64,000 nt of DNA. Origin: Verrucomicrobiales bacterium. Lineage in GTDB: Bacteria > Verrucomicrobiota > Verrucomicrobiia > Limisphaerales > J093. Made by a program: the position numbers and the translations under genes. Of the stretch, positions 17,583-27,136 are shown piece by piece. The DNA is taken from NCBI GenBank assembly GCA_024233305.1, contig JACKPV010000034.1:1-64000 (forward strand), given 5' to 3'. The notes below the pieces were generated by a model. That model made no database searches. It was given only the letters and a program-made list of their open reading frames with translations, and had not been told where the DNA came from. Position 1 is the first letter of the stretch; the number at the start of each line of letters is the position of its first letter.

Positions 17583-18450
17583 AACGATACGGCGCGTCGG
17601 GTTGGTCGCCCATCCGGACAAGGCTGGCGTGCTGCGGGTGCTGCGCCGGGCGGCCCGCACATTGGCGGAGCGGGGCATCGCGCTGACGGCGGATGAGGTC
17701 ACCGCCGGTCTGCTCGGCGGGATGGTTGAACCGCAGCCGAACCTCGCGGCCCTGGCCGCCGGCAGCGATCTGCTGCTCGTGCTTGGCGGCGACGGCACCA
17801 TGCTGCGTGCGGCCCGGTCCGCGGCGGCCGGCGGGGCGCCGATTCTCGGGGTCAACCTGGGCTCGCTCGGCTTTCTGACCACCTGTTCGGTGCGCGATTT
17901 GGACGCGACCCTCGACCTCGTTCTCGGAGGGCGGTGCTGGGTCGAACATCGGAGTCTGATTCAATTGCGGCGACGCGGCGGCGCGAAACCGTCCCTCCAG
18001 GTGGCCCTGAACGATTTTGTCATCAGTCGCGGCGCCACTCCCCGCCTGATCGAAATCGCCGTCCGGGTCGACGGCGAGGAACTGACCCGCTATCGCGGGG
18101 ATGGGCTCGTGGTGAGTTCGCCAACCGGTTCGACCGCCTACTCGCTGGCGGCGGGCGGCGCGGTGGTCAGTCCGAACGCGGACGTCTTCGCCCTGACCCC
18201 GATCTGTCCGCACACCCTTTCCAACCGCTCGGTGATCGTCAGCCTGCGGGCCACCATCGAAGTGGAGCTATTGACCGAACGCGTCGCAACATACGTGTCC
18301 GCGGACGGACAATTGGGGACGCCGATCGAGACCGGCGAGATACTGGTGATCCGGCGCAGCCGCCACGCCGCAGGTTTGGTCCGGCTACCGGGGGCCTCGT
18401 TCTTCAAGACTCTCGGACAGAAGCTGCGATGGGGCGGTTCGTCGGTGTAG
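17566..18450 (+). CDS. nadK: NAD kinase
   Basis: This enzyme phosphorylates NAD+ to NADP+. The catalytic motif is LGGDGTMLRAAR near residue 70. GVNLGSLGFLT and the NAD-site motif SPTGSTAYSLAAGG are intact, giving a complete family profile. No ATG precedes the conserved VGLVAHPDKAG, so I place the start at TTG 17566, inside the last codons of tlyA, with AAGGA about 13 bases upstream. That gives 294 residues, the normal length. The open frame runs further upstream only as a shadow of tlyA. The overlap implies translational coupling. Confidence 0.92.
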   Translation: MRKLSETIRRVGLVAHPDKAGVLRVLRRAARTLAERGIALTADEVTAGLLGGMVEPQPNLAALAAGSDLLLVLGGDGTMLRAARSAAAGGAPILGVNLGSLGFLTTCSVRDLDATLDLVLGGRCWVEHRSLIQLRRRGGAKPSLQVALNDFVISRGATPRLIEIAVRVDGEELTRYRGDGLVVSSPTGSTAYSLAAGGAVVSPNADVFALTPICPHTLSNRSVIVSLRATIEVELLTERVATYVSADGQLGTPIETGEILVIRRSRHAAGLVRLPGASFFKTLGQKLRWGGSSV

Positions 18451-18623
18451 CAACGCAGAGCGCGAACCACGGCGAACCCGCACCTCGTCCGCACGAACCG
18501 CAAGCTGCCAAGCTGTCCCCGGACGGTGGCCGGACCGTTATCGCGCTTCGAGCGACGGCCAACAGGACCCGGGGCGCGGACAGCTGTCGGAGCGCCGTTG
18601 CCGTCCTCTTGGGAAAGCGACCA

Positions 18624-19637
18624 TCAGGGCTTCGTTGCCCGGGCGTATTCCGTCATCGCCCTGACGTTGGCCTCCGGCGTGCCCCGCGGGATTTCGCAGC
18701 CGGCCCCGACGATGTAGCGGGACCCGGCGGCGGCGTGACATGCGGCCACGGCCTCCCGAATCGTCTCCGGCGTTCCGTCACGGAGCACTTTCACCGGGTT
18801 GACGTTGCCCAGCAGGACCTGGCCCGGGCCCATCTGCGCCCGTCCGTCCGCCATCGGCGAGGGGTAATCGAGGTCCACGATGTCGCATCCGAGCTGCCCC
18901 ATGCCACCCAGGATGGACCGCGTGTTGCCGCAGATGTGCAGCCGCACTTTCACGCCCATGCCGTGCAATCCATCGACGAGCTGTTGCTCATACGGGCGGA
19001 CGAACTCCGCGTAGATCTGCGGGCCTACCAGTGAGGCGGCGGCGTCACCCACCCCCATCAAGTCGACGCCCGCCTCGACCTGCGCCCGAGCGAAGCGCAG
19101 TTCCATTTCGACGGCGAACGCGAACAGATCGCGCACAAAAGCGGGGTCATCGAAGAAATCGAGCATCAGGGAGTTGATGCCGCGCAGATCCGCTCCCATC
19201 GCGCACGGTCCCTCGACCCAGCCCTCGACCAGCTTGTCCCCGGCCACCTGCTCGCGCAGCCGCGCGGCGCCCTGCACGCGGTCGCGCATCCGACCTCCCA
19301 CCAGAGGGTCCGGCACCTGGAGTCGCGCCAGGGCCACCTTGTCCAGCAGCAAGGCCTCCGCCTCCTCAATGGCCGGAGGTTGATCGGGGAAGAACGCCAC
19401 CTTCGCGCCGAGGTCCGCGGCCTCCCGCGCCGGGTCGGAAATCACGGACACGTAATCGAAGTCGAATTTCTCCGCCACCTTGAGCTGCGCCTCGACCAGC
19501 AGCCGGTGGTCGCCCGCGTAGTCGCCATAGCGGATGCCCGCCGCGTCGCCGGCGAACATCATGGTGATCGGCATCAGCGGCAACCGGTCCACGGTCTCGC
19601 CGGCAAGATGTTTCAAAATCCGTTCACGTCCGTTCAT
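18624..19637 (-). CDS. uroporphyrinogen decarboxylase family protein, MtaA/CmuA-like
   Basis: This is a 337-residue TIM-barrel protein of the URO-D superfamily. Rather than haem-type residues it carries LHICGN near residue 234 and GAGCEIPRGTP near 312. These match the His-x-Cys and distal Cys zinc ligands of the corrinoid methyltransferases MtaA, MtbA and CmuA. It is therefore more likely a methyl-transfer or demethylation enzyme than HemE. The ATG at 19637 has a strong GGAAGGA seven bases upstream. Neither a corrinoid protein nor a MtaB-like partner is adjacent, so the substrate is unknown. Confidence 0.85.
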   Translation of the reverse strand: MNGRERILKHLAGETVDRLPLMPITMMFAGDAAGIRYGDYAGDHRLLVEAQLKVAEKFDFDYVSVISDPAREAADLGAKVAFFPDQPPAIEEAEALLLDKVALARLQVPDPLVGGRMRDRVQGAARLREQVAGDKLVEGWVEGPCAMGADLRGINSLMLDFFDDPAFVRDLFAFAVEMELRFARAQVEAGVDLMGVGDAAASLVGPQIYAEFVRPYEQQLVDGLHGMGVKVRLHICGNTRSILGGMGQLGCDIVDLDYPSPMADGRAQMGPGQVLLGNVNPVKVLRDGTPETIREAVAACHAAAGSRYIVGAGCEIPRGTPEANVRAMTEYARATKP

Positions 19638-19704
19638 GGCAGATCCTTCCAGGTTGGTTGTGCAGCGTGTTTTCAGGACTCCTTCAGGGTGCGAAAACAC
19701 GGTC

Positions 19705-20769
19705 TCACGGAACCAATGTCAACACCAGCACCACCCGGAAGCCAAGATACTCCCGGGCATCGTCGTCGAAAATGCCGATGCCATAGCGAAACGCCGAGCG
19801 ACATTGGGTTTTGTCGGTTCGCCACCCTCCGCCTCGCATCACGCCAAACGCTCCCGAGGCGGGCCCGGTCGGGTCGGATACCGTGCCTCCCGGGTAAAGC
19901 TCCCAACGGTTCCGACACCACTCATAAACGTTCCCGTGCAGATCGTGGAGTCCCCAGGGATTGGGCAGCTTCTGCCCGACCTTGCTCGTCTGATAGTAAA
20001 AGCCGTCCTCGCTCTCCCAGCTGATTCCCGGCGGGCGCTCGGCGACGCGCGAGTTGCTGGCCGTCCAGGCATGGGCGCCGATCCGGCTGGAGTCCGGGTC
20101 ATCTCCGAAGCTGTAGCGCGTGGTCGTGCCGGCCCGGCAGGCGTACTCCCACTGCGCCTCCGTGGGCAACCGATAGGCGAAACGGGCAGAGATGCGGCCG
20201 GCGGCGATCTCGCGCGCGGTCAACCGTTCGCAGAACCGTTGCGCATCGTTCCAGCTCACTTGCTCGACAGGCCGATCGGGATCATCGCTGAAGAATGAAG
20301 GGTTCGTTCCCATCAAGTCCTGATACTGGCGTTGGGTCACCTCGTACCGGCTCATCCAGAACCCCTGGCTCAAGGTGACGACAGTTTGCGGCCCCTCCCA
20401 TTCGACCCGCGCCGCTTCGTCCTCCGGACTCCCCATCGTGAAGGTGCCCGCCGGGATCCAGACCATGTCCGCCAGGGGTTCAACGGCGGGTTTGGTGACG
20501 GCGGTGGACCGGTAGAACCGGCCGCTGCCGCCGACCGGAACCGGATCCAGCCATGCTTCCGTGGACGAAGTCATTTCCAACACGGCCCGCGCCAGCCAGT
20601 GGCCTGCTCCCAGTTCGTTTTTGCTCTCGATAACGCACGTGGCGCCGACGTCCGCGTGCACCCGGATCTCCGGACGCAGTCCTGCATCCGGTCTGACTTC
20701 AATCGCCAGTTCACCCCTTGCCGTTGCCGCACCGGTCAGAGCCAGCAGTGGCGCCACAATCCAAGGCAT
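19705..20769 (-). CDS. exported SUMF1/formylglycine-generating-enzyme-like protein
   Basis: This is a 354-residue protein with a signal peptide (MPWIVAPLLALTGAATARG). A short beta-rich region is followed by a full SUMF1/FGE-sulfatase domain from MVWIPAGTFTMGSPEDE through RLPTEAQWEYACRAG, NPWGLHDLHGNVYEWC and MRGGGW to LGFRVVL. Members of this fold either oxidise sulfatase cysteine to formylglycine or have other roles. I cannot see the paired catalytic cysteines of true FGE, and no sulfatase is nearby, so an unrelated extracytoplasmic role is likely. The open frame upstream of 20769 lacks coding character. Confidence 0.85.
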   Translation of the reverse strand: MPWIVAPLLALTGAATARGELAIEVRPDAGLRPEIRVHADVGATCVIESKNELGAGHWLARAVLEMTSSTEAWLDPVPVGGSGRFYRSTAVTKPAVEPLADMVWIPAGTFTMGSPEDEAARVEWEGPQTVVTLSQGFWMSRYEVTQRQYQDLMGTNPSFFSDDPDRPVEQVSWNDAQRFCERLTAREIAAGRISARFAYRLPTEAQWEYACRAGTTTRYSFGDDPDSSRIGAHAWTASNSRVAERPPGISWESEDGFYYQTSKVGQKLPNPWGLHDLHGNVYEWCRNRWELYPGGTVSDPTGPASGAFGVMRGGGWRTDKTQCRSAFRYGIGIFDDDAREYLGFRVVLVLTLVP

Positions 20770-20960
20770 GTTTTTCACTGCCCTTTCTTTTACCGATCGC
20801 CCGGCCAGCAAGCAAGTCACAAGCTGCCACGCGGGCAGGTCAATGGGGCAAGCGGATGGCGGCGGCTCGCCTGAACCCACACCTTCCGCCACAGGGCCTC
20901 CCGCATCCGGTCCATCCTGTTGATCCGGGTCGCGTGAGGAATCTCGCCGCTGCCCTTCGG

Positions 20961-21362
20961 TCACTGTCCGCTGGTTCCGGCGGGCTCGAAATAATCGTCC
21001 TCGGCGATGTCCGGGATGCCGACGACGAGCACGCGCATCCGGCCCCGGGCGCCGTGAACGACACCGGGCGGAATATGAACGAGCGAACCCCTCTTCACCG
21101 GATGATCGACGCCGTCCAACTGCACGGCGCCTTCACCTTCGACCACATAATAGAGTTCGGTGGCGCGGCGGTGGTAGTGAGGCCGTGCGCCATCGATGTC
21201 CACGGCGTGGGCCCAGGCGGCAGGGTTGCGGGCGGCGTCCTCACGGCTGATGAGGCGGTCCCGCCAGCCGCACGCGCTGCGTTCGCGCGGTGTTTCCCCG
21301 GCGTGACGGATCAGGATCGGACCGGCGGGGTTCGCGGGTGCGGTTGGGTTCTCGGTTGTCAT
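20961..21362 (-). CDS. cupin domain protein
   Basis: This is a 133-residue small cupin. Metal-binding motif 1 is HYHRRATELYYVVEGEGAVQ (two His and Glu) and motif 2 is HIPPGVVHGARG. A single cupin of this size commonly acts as an isomerase, dioxygenase or ligand sensor, and sequence alone does not decide. The start at MTTENPT avoids an arginine-rich upstream extension. It lies on the same strand as the permease upstream and the SUMF1-like gene downstream. Confidence 0.8.
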   Translation of the reverse strand: MTTENPTAPANPAGPILIRHAGETPRERSACGWRDRLISREDAARNPAAWAHAVDIDGARPHYHRRATELYYVVEGEGAVQLDGVDHPVKRGSLVHIPPGVVHGARGRMRVLVVGIPDIAEDDYFEPAGTSGQ

Positions 21363-21394
21363 GCGGAAGGGTTTACCGTGGTTCGGCCGGCGAC

Positions 21395-22594
21395 TCAACC
21401 CTCGCGCAAGGCCGTGACCACCGGCAGTCGCGCCGCGCGAAGGGCTGGAAACAAACCGCCGATCAACCCGATCACCGCCGCACACGCCACGCCTTGAAGC
21501 AACAGCGCCGGGGTGACATCGAAGGCGAAGGCGACCTGGCTGAAACTCTGCCAGTTCATGGTGGCGGCCTGAAAGCCATCGAAGGCCAGGTACGCGCCGA
21601 TGCCTCCGAGCAGCCCGCCGGTGAGCGCCAGCAGCGCGGACTCGAGCACGATCGACAGCACGACCGGACCGCCGTGGAAACCGAGCGCGCGCAGCGTGGC
21701 GATTTCACGGGACCGGGCGGCGACCGCCGAGTACATCGTGTTCAGCGCACCGAACACGGCCCCCACGGCCATCAAGGCGGCGATGATCGAGCCCAGGCCG
21801 GTGATGAGGTTGCTGACGAGCTGTGATTGCTCGCGGTAGTAATCGTCCTGGCGCAACGCCTTGACGTTGAGCCGGGGGTCCCGTTCGAGGAACTGTTGAA
21901 ACCCGTCGAACGCGTCCGCGGAGGTCAGGCGGGCCAGCACCGATTGGAAGCTGTTGCCGCGCTGGTAGGCGCCCTGAAACACGCGGGCATCGGTCCAGAC
22001 CTCCGACTCGGCCAGGCCGCCGTCGGTGGCAAAGAGGCCGACGATCCGCCATTGTTGTTTGCCCACCCGCAAACTGCCGCCGAGTTCGAGCCCGCCGAAT
22101 TCCCCCGCCGCCGCCCGGCCCGCGATCACCTCGTTCCGGCCCGGCTCGAACCTTCGCCCGGCAATGATCCGGACTCCGTCCCGGACGCGAAAGGCGGCCG
22201 GCTGCACCCCGCGCAGCGGCACGTTGGCATCCGTACCGGTCGAGCGTTTGGGCAGGTTGATCACGGCGAACAGCTCCGCGGAGGCCAGCGGACCGCGATC
22301 GTCGCGGGCGATGCCCGGGGCGTCCATGATCCAGCGGGTCTGCTCTCCCATGAACATGCTCACCATCTCGGTATCCGAACCGCTGCGCAGCACGATCGCC
22401 ACTTCCGGCGAACCGGACGCGGTCGTGGCGTAGCGAAATCCCCGGGCAATCGACAGCGTGCCGACGAACACGGCCACGACCCCCGCGATGCCGCAGGTGG
22501 CCGCGGCCACCGCGCCGGCGCGGGCGGGCACGGTGGACACGTTGAACCACGTCAACGCGCCCACCTGCAGCAGCCAGTTGAGCAGGGATCGCAT
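21395..22594 (-). CDS. ABC transporter permease, FtsX/MacB/DevC type
   Basis: This is a 399-residue permease. One N-terminal membrane segment (about residues 26-48) is followed by a large periplasmic domain (about 50-260) and three C-terminal segments in the FtsX order, near LGSIIAALMAVGAVFGALNTM, VLSIVLESALLALTGGLLGG and GVACAAVIGLIGGLFPALRA. It ends with ARLPVVTALREG, typical of MacB-like permeases. No ATPase or membrane-fusion gene adjoins it within the window, so its partner lies elsewhere. It diverges from pabB across 142 bp. I chose MRSLLNW as start because the longer frame overlaps that intergenic region. Confidence 0.85.
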   Translation of the reverse strand: MRSLLNWLLQVGALTWFNVSTVPARAGAVAAATCGIAGVVAVFVGTLSIARGFRYATTASGSPEVAIVLRSGSDTEMVSMFMGEQTRWIMDAPGIARDDRGPLASAELFAVINLPKRSTGTDANVPLRGVQPAAFRVRDGVRIIAGRRFEPGRNEVIAGRAAAGEFGGLELGGSLRVGKQQWRIVGLFATDGGLAESEVWTDARVFQGAYQRGNSFQSVLARLTSADAFDGFQQFLERDPRLNVKALRQDDYYREQSQLVSNLITGLGSIIAALMAVGAVFGALNTMYSAVAARSREIATLRALGFHGGPVVLSIVLESALLALTGGLLGGIGAYLAFDGFQAATMNWQSFSQVAFAFDVTPALLLQGVACAAVIGLIGGLFPALRAARLPVVTALREG

Positions 22595-22736
22595 CGCTTG
22601 CCGGTCGGGCAGTGCGGGGCGCAACCGGGCCCCACCGCCCGCACCCAAGCTGGCATCTGCGGCCTCCGCGAGCAAGCCCGCGCCCCACGCACCGGCGCTC
22701 GCGTGACGCAGCGACATCTGGCACGCTGCGCCCGCG

Positions 22737-24182
22737 ATGATCGAACCGGTGGCCACTGCCCACACTCCGGCGAGTCTCGCGGCAGCCTGCCGCCGGGAAC
22801 CGGGCGTGGTATTGCTGGAAAGCACCGGCGGTGACGTCCACCAGTCCCGGCATTCCTTCGTCGCCGCCCGACCCTTCGCCGTCCTGCGGGCGTGGGGCGC
22901 CGCCTGCGAACTCGCGCAGGAAGGCCGACGCCAGTGGCTCTACGGGGATCCCTGGATGGTGCTTGAACGGTTGCTGGCCCGCTACGACCTCGGCAACGCA
23001 GATCGCGCCCCCTTCCCGCTGGGTGGTTGTTTTGGTGTTTGGGGCTACGATTTGAAGCACTTCATCGAGCCGCGTCTGCCCCGCACGTCCGCCGCCGACC
23101 TCGGCCTGCCGGATCTGCACGTGGGCTTCCACGACAGCCTGGTCGTGTTCGACCATCGCGACCGACGGACCTGGGTCGTGTCCACGGGCCTGCTGCCTGA
23201 CGGCAGCCGGCAACGGAGCCGGGCCCGGCAGCGACTCGAAGAATGGCGGCGGCGGCTGGATGAGCCGCCGGTTCCCAATGCCGAAACGACCGTCCCGATG
23301 CCGGAACACCGTCCAGCCTGCCGCTCCAGCCTGAGCCGGGAGGAGTACCTTCGCCGGGTCGAAAGGGTGCTGGCCTACATCGCGGCGGGGGACATCTATC
23401 AGGTGAACCTCTCGCAACGGTTCACGGTGGACGGAGGCGTCGACGGCTGGGTGCTGCATGAGGCCTTGCGGGCTCTTTCGCCGGCTCCGTTTGCCGGCTG
23501 GCTGGATGCCGGCGATTTCGCGTTGGTTTCATCGTCGCCCGAGCTCTTCCTGCGTCTCTCGGGAGACCGGATCACAACCTGTCCAATCAAGGGCACTCGT
23601 CCGCGCGCGCCGGATCCGGTCCGGGACGCCGCCCTCGCCGCCGAACTGACGGGGAGTCCGAAGGAGCAGGCCGAGTTGGTGATGATCACCGATTTGTTGC
23701 GAAACGACCTCGGGCGGGTATGCGAGTTTGGCAGCATCAGGGTGCCGCGGCTGGCCGGCCTCGAGTCGTTTGCACAGGTGCACCACCTGGTGTCCACGGT
23801 GACCGGCCGGTTGCGCGACGACGTAACGCACCTGAGCGCGCTGGCCGGCTGTTTTCCCGGGGGGAGCATCACCGGCGCCCCGAAGGTGCGGGCCATGGAG
23901 ATCATCGAGGAACTCGAACCGGTCACCCGCGGTCCGTTCACCGGTTGCCTCGGCTACCTCGGGTTCAATCGCGAAAGCCAGCTCAGCATCCTGATCCGCA
24001 TGGCGGTCTGTCTCCCGGACCGCACCTGCTTTCATGCCGGGGCGGGAATCGTCGCGGAATCCGACCCGTCCGCGGAGTATGCCGAGACCCTCACCAAGAG
24101 TCTGGGCATCCGCCGGGCGTTGGCGGCGATCGCAACTGGAGAACCTCCGCTTCACCGACAAATCGAGCCGCAGCAAACATGA
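22737..24182 (+). CDS. pabB: aminodeoxychorismate synthase component I
   Basis: This 481-residue enzyme of the chorismate-binding family makes 4-amino-4-deoxychorismate for folate synthesis. The PabB-type catalytic lysine motif PIKGTRPR is near residue 282. AAGDIYQVNLSQRF, MITDLLRNDLGRVC, GCFPGGSITGAPKVRAMEII and GAGIVAESDPSAEYAETLTK are all present. Anthranilate synthase is the alternative, but the PIKGT motif and the adjacent class IV aminotransferase favour PabB. The glutaminase subunit PabA is not in the window. Confidence 0.9.
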   Translation: MIEPVATAHTPASLAAACRREPGVVLLESTGGDVHQSRHSFVAARPFAVLRAWGAACELAQEGRRQWLYGDPWMVLERLLARYDLGNADRAPFPLGGCFGVWGYDLKHFIEPRLPRTSAADLGLPDLHVGFHDSLVVFDHRDRRTWVVSTGLLPDGSRQRSRARQRLEEWRRRLDEPPVPNAETTVPMPEHRPACRSSLSREEYLRRVERVLAYIAAGDIYQVNLSQRFTVDGGVDGWVLHEALRALSPAPFAGWLDAGDFALVSSSPELFLRLSGDRITTCPIKGTRPRAPDPVRDAALAAELTGSPKEQAELVMITDLLRNDLGRVCEFGSIRVPRLAGLESFAQVHHLVSTVTGRLRDDVTHLSALAGCFPGGSITGAPKVRAMEIIEELEPVTRGPFTGCLGYLGFNRESQLSILIRMAVCLPDRTCFHAGAGIVAESDPSAEYAETLTKSLGIRRALAAIATGEPPLHRQIEPQQT

Positions 24183-24288
24183 AACCAGTCCGGAACAACC
24201 CCTCGCCCCAGGACGATCGGTACGGCCGACGCCCGGCTGGCTTCCGCCGGCGGCGGCCTGCCGCTTCCTGCGGACGCTGCCGTTTCCT

Positions 24289-25146
24289 ATGAGCAATCAG
24301 CAACTGGTCCATCTCGGCGACCGCTTCGTGCCAGCGGCCGAAGCCAGCCTGTCAGTGGACGACCGGGGTTTCCTCTACGGTGACGGCCTCTTCGAAACCA
24401 TGCGCGTCCGGGCGGGCCACGTTCCCTTCTGGAGGGAACATGTCGAACGGCTTGTGGAAGGGGCGATGCTCCTGCGACTCCGACTGCCGTGGTCAACGGA
24501 CGACCTCCGGGAGCGCGCGGCAAGCCTGCTGGCAGCAAACGGAGTCAGGGACGGATTGCTTCGCGTGCAGGTGACGCGCGGTCCCGGCCGCCGGGGCTAT
24601 TCGCCGAAAGGAGCGGACCGCCCCACCGGGCTGCTGACGACGCATCGGCTCGCTCTGCCGGTCGAACTGGCGCCCATGCGCGTGGTGGTCATTGCATCGC
24701 CTGCCGTGTGGTCGGGTTCCCCGTTGAACCGCGTGAAGCACTCCAGCAAACTCGCCCACGTGCTGGCCCGCGCGGAGGCGGACGACCGGATGGCGGACGA
24801 AGCCCTGCTGTTGAACGAGCGCGGGGAGGTCGTCGAGGCCAGCGCCGCGAACCTGTTCTGGATATCGGACGATCACCTGCTCACGCCGCCGCTGGCTTCG
24901 GGCGCGTTGCCGGGAATCACACGGCGGACGGTGATCCGTGCGGCCCGCGCGCTCGATCTCCCGGTCGGAGAGCCCCCCTGCACACTCGGCGCGTTGCGGG
25001 AGGCAACGGGGATTTTCCTGACCAACAGCGCCCGGGGTCTGGTGGAACTGGGACGCCTCGACGGCCGGGAGGTTGCCCGGAGTGACCTCGTGGGACGGCT
25101 CCGGGCGGCGTGGGAGAAGCGGCTGATGGAGGAGGGCGCGCCGTAA
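24289..25146 (+). CDS. pabC: class IV aminotransferase, probable aminodeoxychorismate lyase
   Basis: This is a 285-residue PLP-dependent fold-type IV enzyme. DDRGFLYGDGLFETMR lies at the N-terminus, the PLP lysine is probably in NRVKHSSKL near residue 150, and EASAANLFWI plus LPGITRRTVI complete the family profile. Lying 106 bp after pabB, it most likely releases pyruvate from aminodeoxychorismate to give p-aminobenzoate. Branched-chain or D-amino-acid aminotransferases share this fold, so the role rests partly on position. Confidence 0.85.
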   Translation: MSNQQLVHLGDRFVPAAEASLSVDDRGFLYGDGLFETMRVRAGHVPFWREHVERLVEGAMLLRLRLPWSTDDLRERAASLLAANGVRDGLLRVQVTRGPGRRGYSPKGADRPTGLLTTHRLALPVELAPMRVVVIASPAVWSGSPLNRVKHSSKLAHVLARAEADDRMADEALLLNERGEVVEASAANLFWISDDHLLTPPLASGALPGITRRTVIRAARALDLPVGEPPCTLGALREATGIFLTNSARGLVELGRLDGREVARSDLVGRLRAAWEKRLMEEGAP

Positions 25147-25179
25147 TCCGATGCGGCCCTTCCGGACCAGCCTCAGCCG

Positions 25180-25353
25180 GAACCATTCACTCAGCGAACC
25201 GCGGATGGGCACGGATAACACGGATAAGGCGCGGGGCTGCAGCGTTGGCGGAGAGGGCGGGAAGACTCCCTGAATGGTGAGTTCGAACCCAGGGCGGGCA
25301 ATCCTGGTTTCCCTCAATATCCGTGCCCATCAGTGCCCATCAGTGGTGAATCC
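25180..25353. repeat. decayed inverted repeat (GATGGGCACGGATA type)
   Basis: CGGATGGGCACGGATAACAC at 25202-25221 is repeated in inverted form as TATCCGTGCCCATC at 25318-25331, with a second CAGTGCCCATC just after. The outer flanks ATTCACT and AGTGGTGAAT also pair loosely. It fills the gap between pabC and the ACT gene, which converge. It is probably a relict of a dispersed repeat distinct from R1-R3. Confidence 0.6.
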
Positions 25354-25370
25354 TACTGCATGGTTACGGC

Positions 25371-25763
25371 TCAGGCCTGCAGGGCCGCCAGGGCTTTTTT
25401 GGGATTCGAGACCCGCATGATGATGACGCCGCGACGCGTCTTCGGGCTGGTGGCGCAGTAGAGGTATTCGATGTTGATCCGCGCCTTGCTCAGCCGCCGG
25501 GCCGCTTCGGCCAGCGAACCGGGTTTGTTGTCCGCGTCGAGCATGAGGACATCACTTTCGACGACCAGCACATGATGTTCCTCGAAGAGGAACAACGCGC
25601 GGCGCGGATCGTTCACCACCATTCGCAGCACGGTGTGGTCGACCGTGTCGCTCGTAGCAAGGGCGTGAATGTTGACGCCGGCGGCGCCGAGCGAGTCGCA
25701 GACACGGGCCAGGGTGCCCGGGCGGTTTTCCAGGAACACAGCGAGTTGGGTGACGATTTGCAT
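25371..25763 (-). CDS. tandem ACT domain protein
   Basis: This is a 130-residue protein with two ACT repeats. The first starts QLAVFLENRPGTLARVCDSL and the second DVLMLDADNKPGSLAEAARR. Proteins of this size and arrangement are ligand-sensing subunits or accessory proteins and are often found near acyl-CoA ligases or branched-chain amino acid genes. No such partner is adjacent, so the ligand is unknown. The start is the only ATG before the first domain. Confidence 0.85.
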   Translation of the reverse strand: MQIVTQLAVFLENRPGTLARVCDSLGAAGVNIHALATSDTVDHTVLRMVVNDPRRALFLFEEHHVLVVESDVLMLDADNKPGSLAEAARRLSKARINIEYLYCATSPKTRRGVIIMRVSNPKKALAALQA

Positions 25764-25906
25764 AGGATTCGGGGGGGGTGACGGTGGTTTACGTTGGGGT
25801 TAGGAAAGGGGGCGCTGTTTACGACGACGCAAACCGGGCCGGGTCGGGTTTGCGGCGAATTCCCACCCTTGGCGCGGACGACGGCATGGCGCATGTTGCG
25901 GTTGGC

Positions 25907-26263
25907 ATGAGCACGCAGGATGCATGGCGTCGCTGGTTCGGCTTGTTGTTTCTGGTCATCGCCGGAGGGATGACCACGTGGGGCTTGCTCGTGCTGGACG
26001 CGAGGCTGCGGGGGTGGTGGTTCGTGTTTTACTGGACGGCGTGTCTGGTTTTCGTGTTGCTGGCGATGGGGGTGGCGATCTTGGACTGGCTGATCATGCG
26101 CCGACGCGGGCGTGACGCGCGGGCGAACCTGGCGCGCGAGGTGTTTGGAAAAGCCCGGCGGACAAGACGAGACCCCGTGCCGGGTGACCCGGGGAACGGG
26201 AGCGACGGTGCGTCACGCTCCGCCGAACGCCCCGCTCCGAAACGGCCACCGGAGGAGGACTAG
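25907..26263 (+). CDS. small two-helix membrane protein, unknown
   Basis: This is a 118-residue protein with two predicted membrane helices (about residues 10-30 and 37-62) and a charged, Arg/Pro/Glu-rich cytoplasmic tail ending KRPPEED. I do not recognise a family. The frame opens at 25778, but the extra residues are not hydrophobic and overlap the divergent ACT promoter region, so I prefer the ATG at 25907. An ATG at 25886 is another option. It is convergent with, and overlaps by four bases, the coiled-coil gene. Confidence 0.6.
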   Translation: MSTQDAWRRWFGLLFLVIAGGMTTWGLLVLDARLRGWWFVFYWTACLVFVLLAMGVAILDWLIMRRRGRDARANLAREVFGKARRTRRDPVPGDPGNGSDGASRSAERPAPKRPPEED

Positions 26264-26970
26264 GGGCGTGGTTCGTGACGGAGCCGTTCCATCTGCTCAC
26301 GCAACTCCCCCATCGCCCGGTGAAGCTCCTCGATCTGGGCCTGCAATGCGCGGACCGGTTCGGCAGGCTCGCCCGGCGCATGGAACATCCGCTCGAGTTC
26401 GCGACGCATCTCCTCCCCCGCCCGGGCCGCATGCTCCGCCAGTTCGGAAAGTCCGGCGGCGCGGAGATTCTCGACCGCCACGTGAATGTGGCGTAGCCGC
26501 CGCTCCAGTTCCTCGCCGGCCGGCCGACGGGGTTCCTCGCCCGGACGTGCCCGGGGCTCGCCGGCGGCTGACTCGCGATGGTCGCGGGCTTCCCGCTGGA
26601 AGTTGCGGGCCGCTTCGGCCAGTTCGCGCGCCTCATCGAGACGACCCGCCTCGTGCAGCCGTTTGATCTCGCCGCGCATCTCCGCCAACCGCTGCTGCAT
26701 CATCTGCGCTTCGGGATTCTCCTGCCGCTCACGCATCCGGAGCCGGCGCAATTCCTGTTGCGCGCCTTCCAGGCGGGCCCGCACCTCGCGGGCTTCCTGC
26801 TCCTGACCGCCGGCCTTCAACTCACGCAGGTGGGCCTCCATCTCCTGCACGTGCGCGCGCAGCCCGGCCACCGCCGGTTCGTCCGGGGCCGCGACCAACG
26901 GTTGGATGGAGCCGGCCAGAAAAACCACGGCCGGAGCGAGTAAAGCCATCAAGGAAGGAAGTCTTTTCAT
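26260..26970 (-). CDS. exported coiled-coil protein, unknown
   Basis: This is a 236-residue protein with a signal peptide (MKRLPSLMALLAPAVVFLAG, cut near QPLVAAP). The rest is almost entirely Glu/Arg/Ala/Leu-rich heptad sequence, for example RLEGAQQELRRLRMRERQEN and ERRLRHIHVAVENLRAAGL. The hydrophobic spacing indicates one long alpha-helical coiled coil, broken by a proline-rich linker near residue 135. No enzymatic domain is visible. Similar exported coiled coils occur in Verrucomicrobia and Planctomycetes, with no function that I know of. Confidence 0.75.
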   Translation of the reverse strand: MKRLPSLMALLAPAVVFLAGSIQPLVAAPDEPAVAGLRAHVQEMEAHLRELKAGGQEQEAREVRARLEGAQQELRRLRMRERQENPEAQMMQQRLAEMRGEIKRLHEAGRLDEARELAEAARNFQREARDHRESAAGEPRARPGEEPRRPAGEELERRLRHIHVAVENLRAAGLSELAEHAARAGEEMRRELERMFHAPGEPAEPVRALQAQIEELHRAMGELREQMERLRHEPRP

Positions 26971-27136
26971 AGGACTTTGCGGTGGAGGTTTCAACGAGCG
27001 GAGCTTAGGCCCGCATCCCAAGAGCCGCAAGTCGTGGTTTCGCCGGGGAGGAGTCGCGCGCTGACTCCTACCACACGGACGCCCCCAGTGTGTGCCCGGC
27101 CTGACGCAACCCGCGGTGGCCGGCTCGCGCTCTGGA

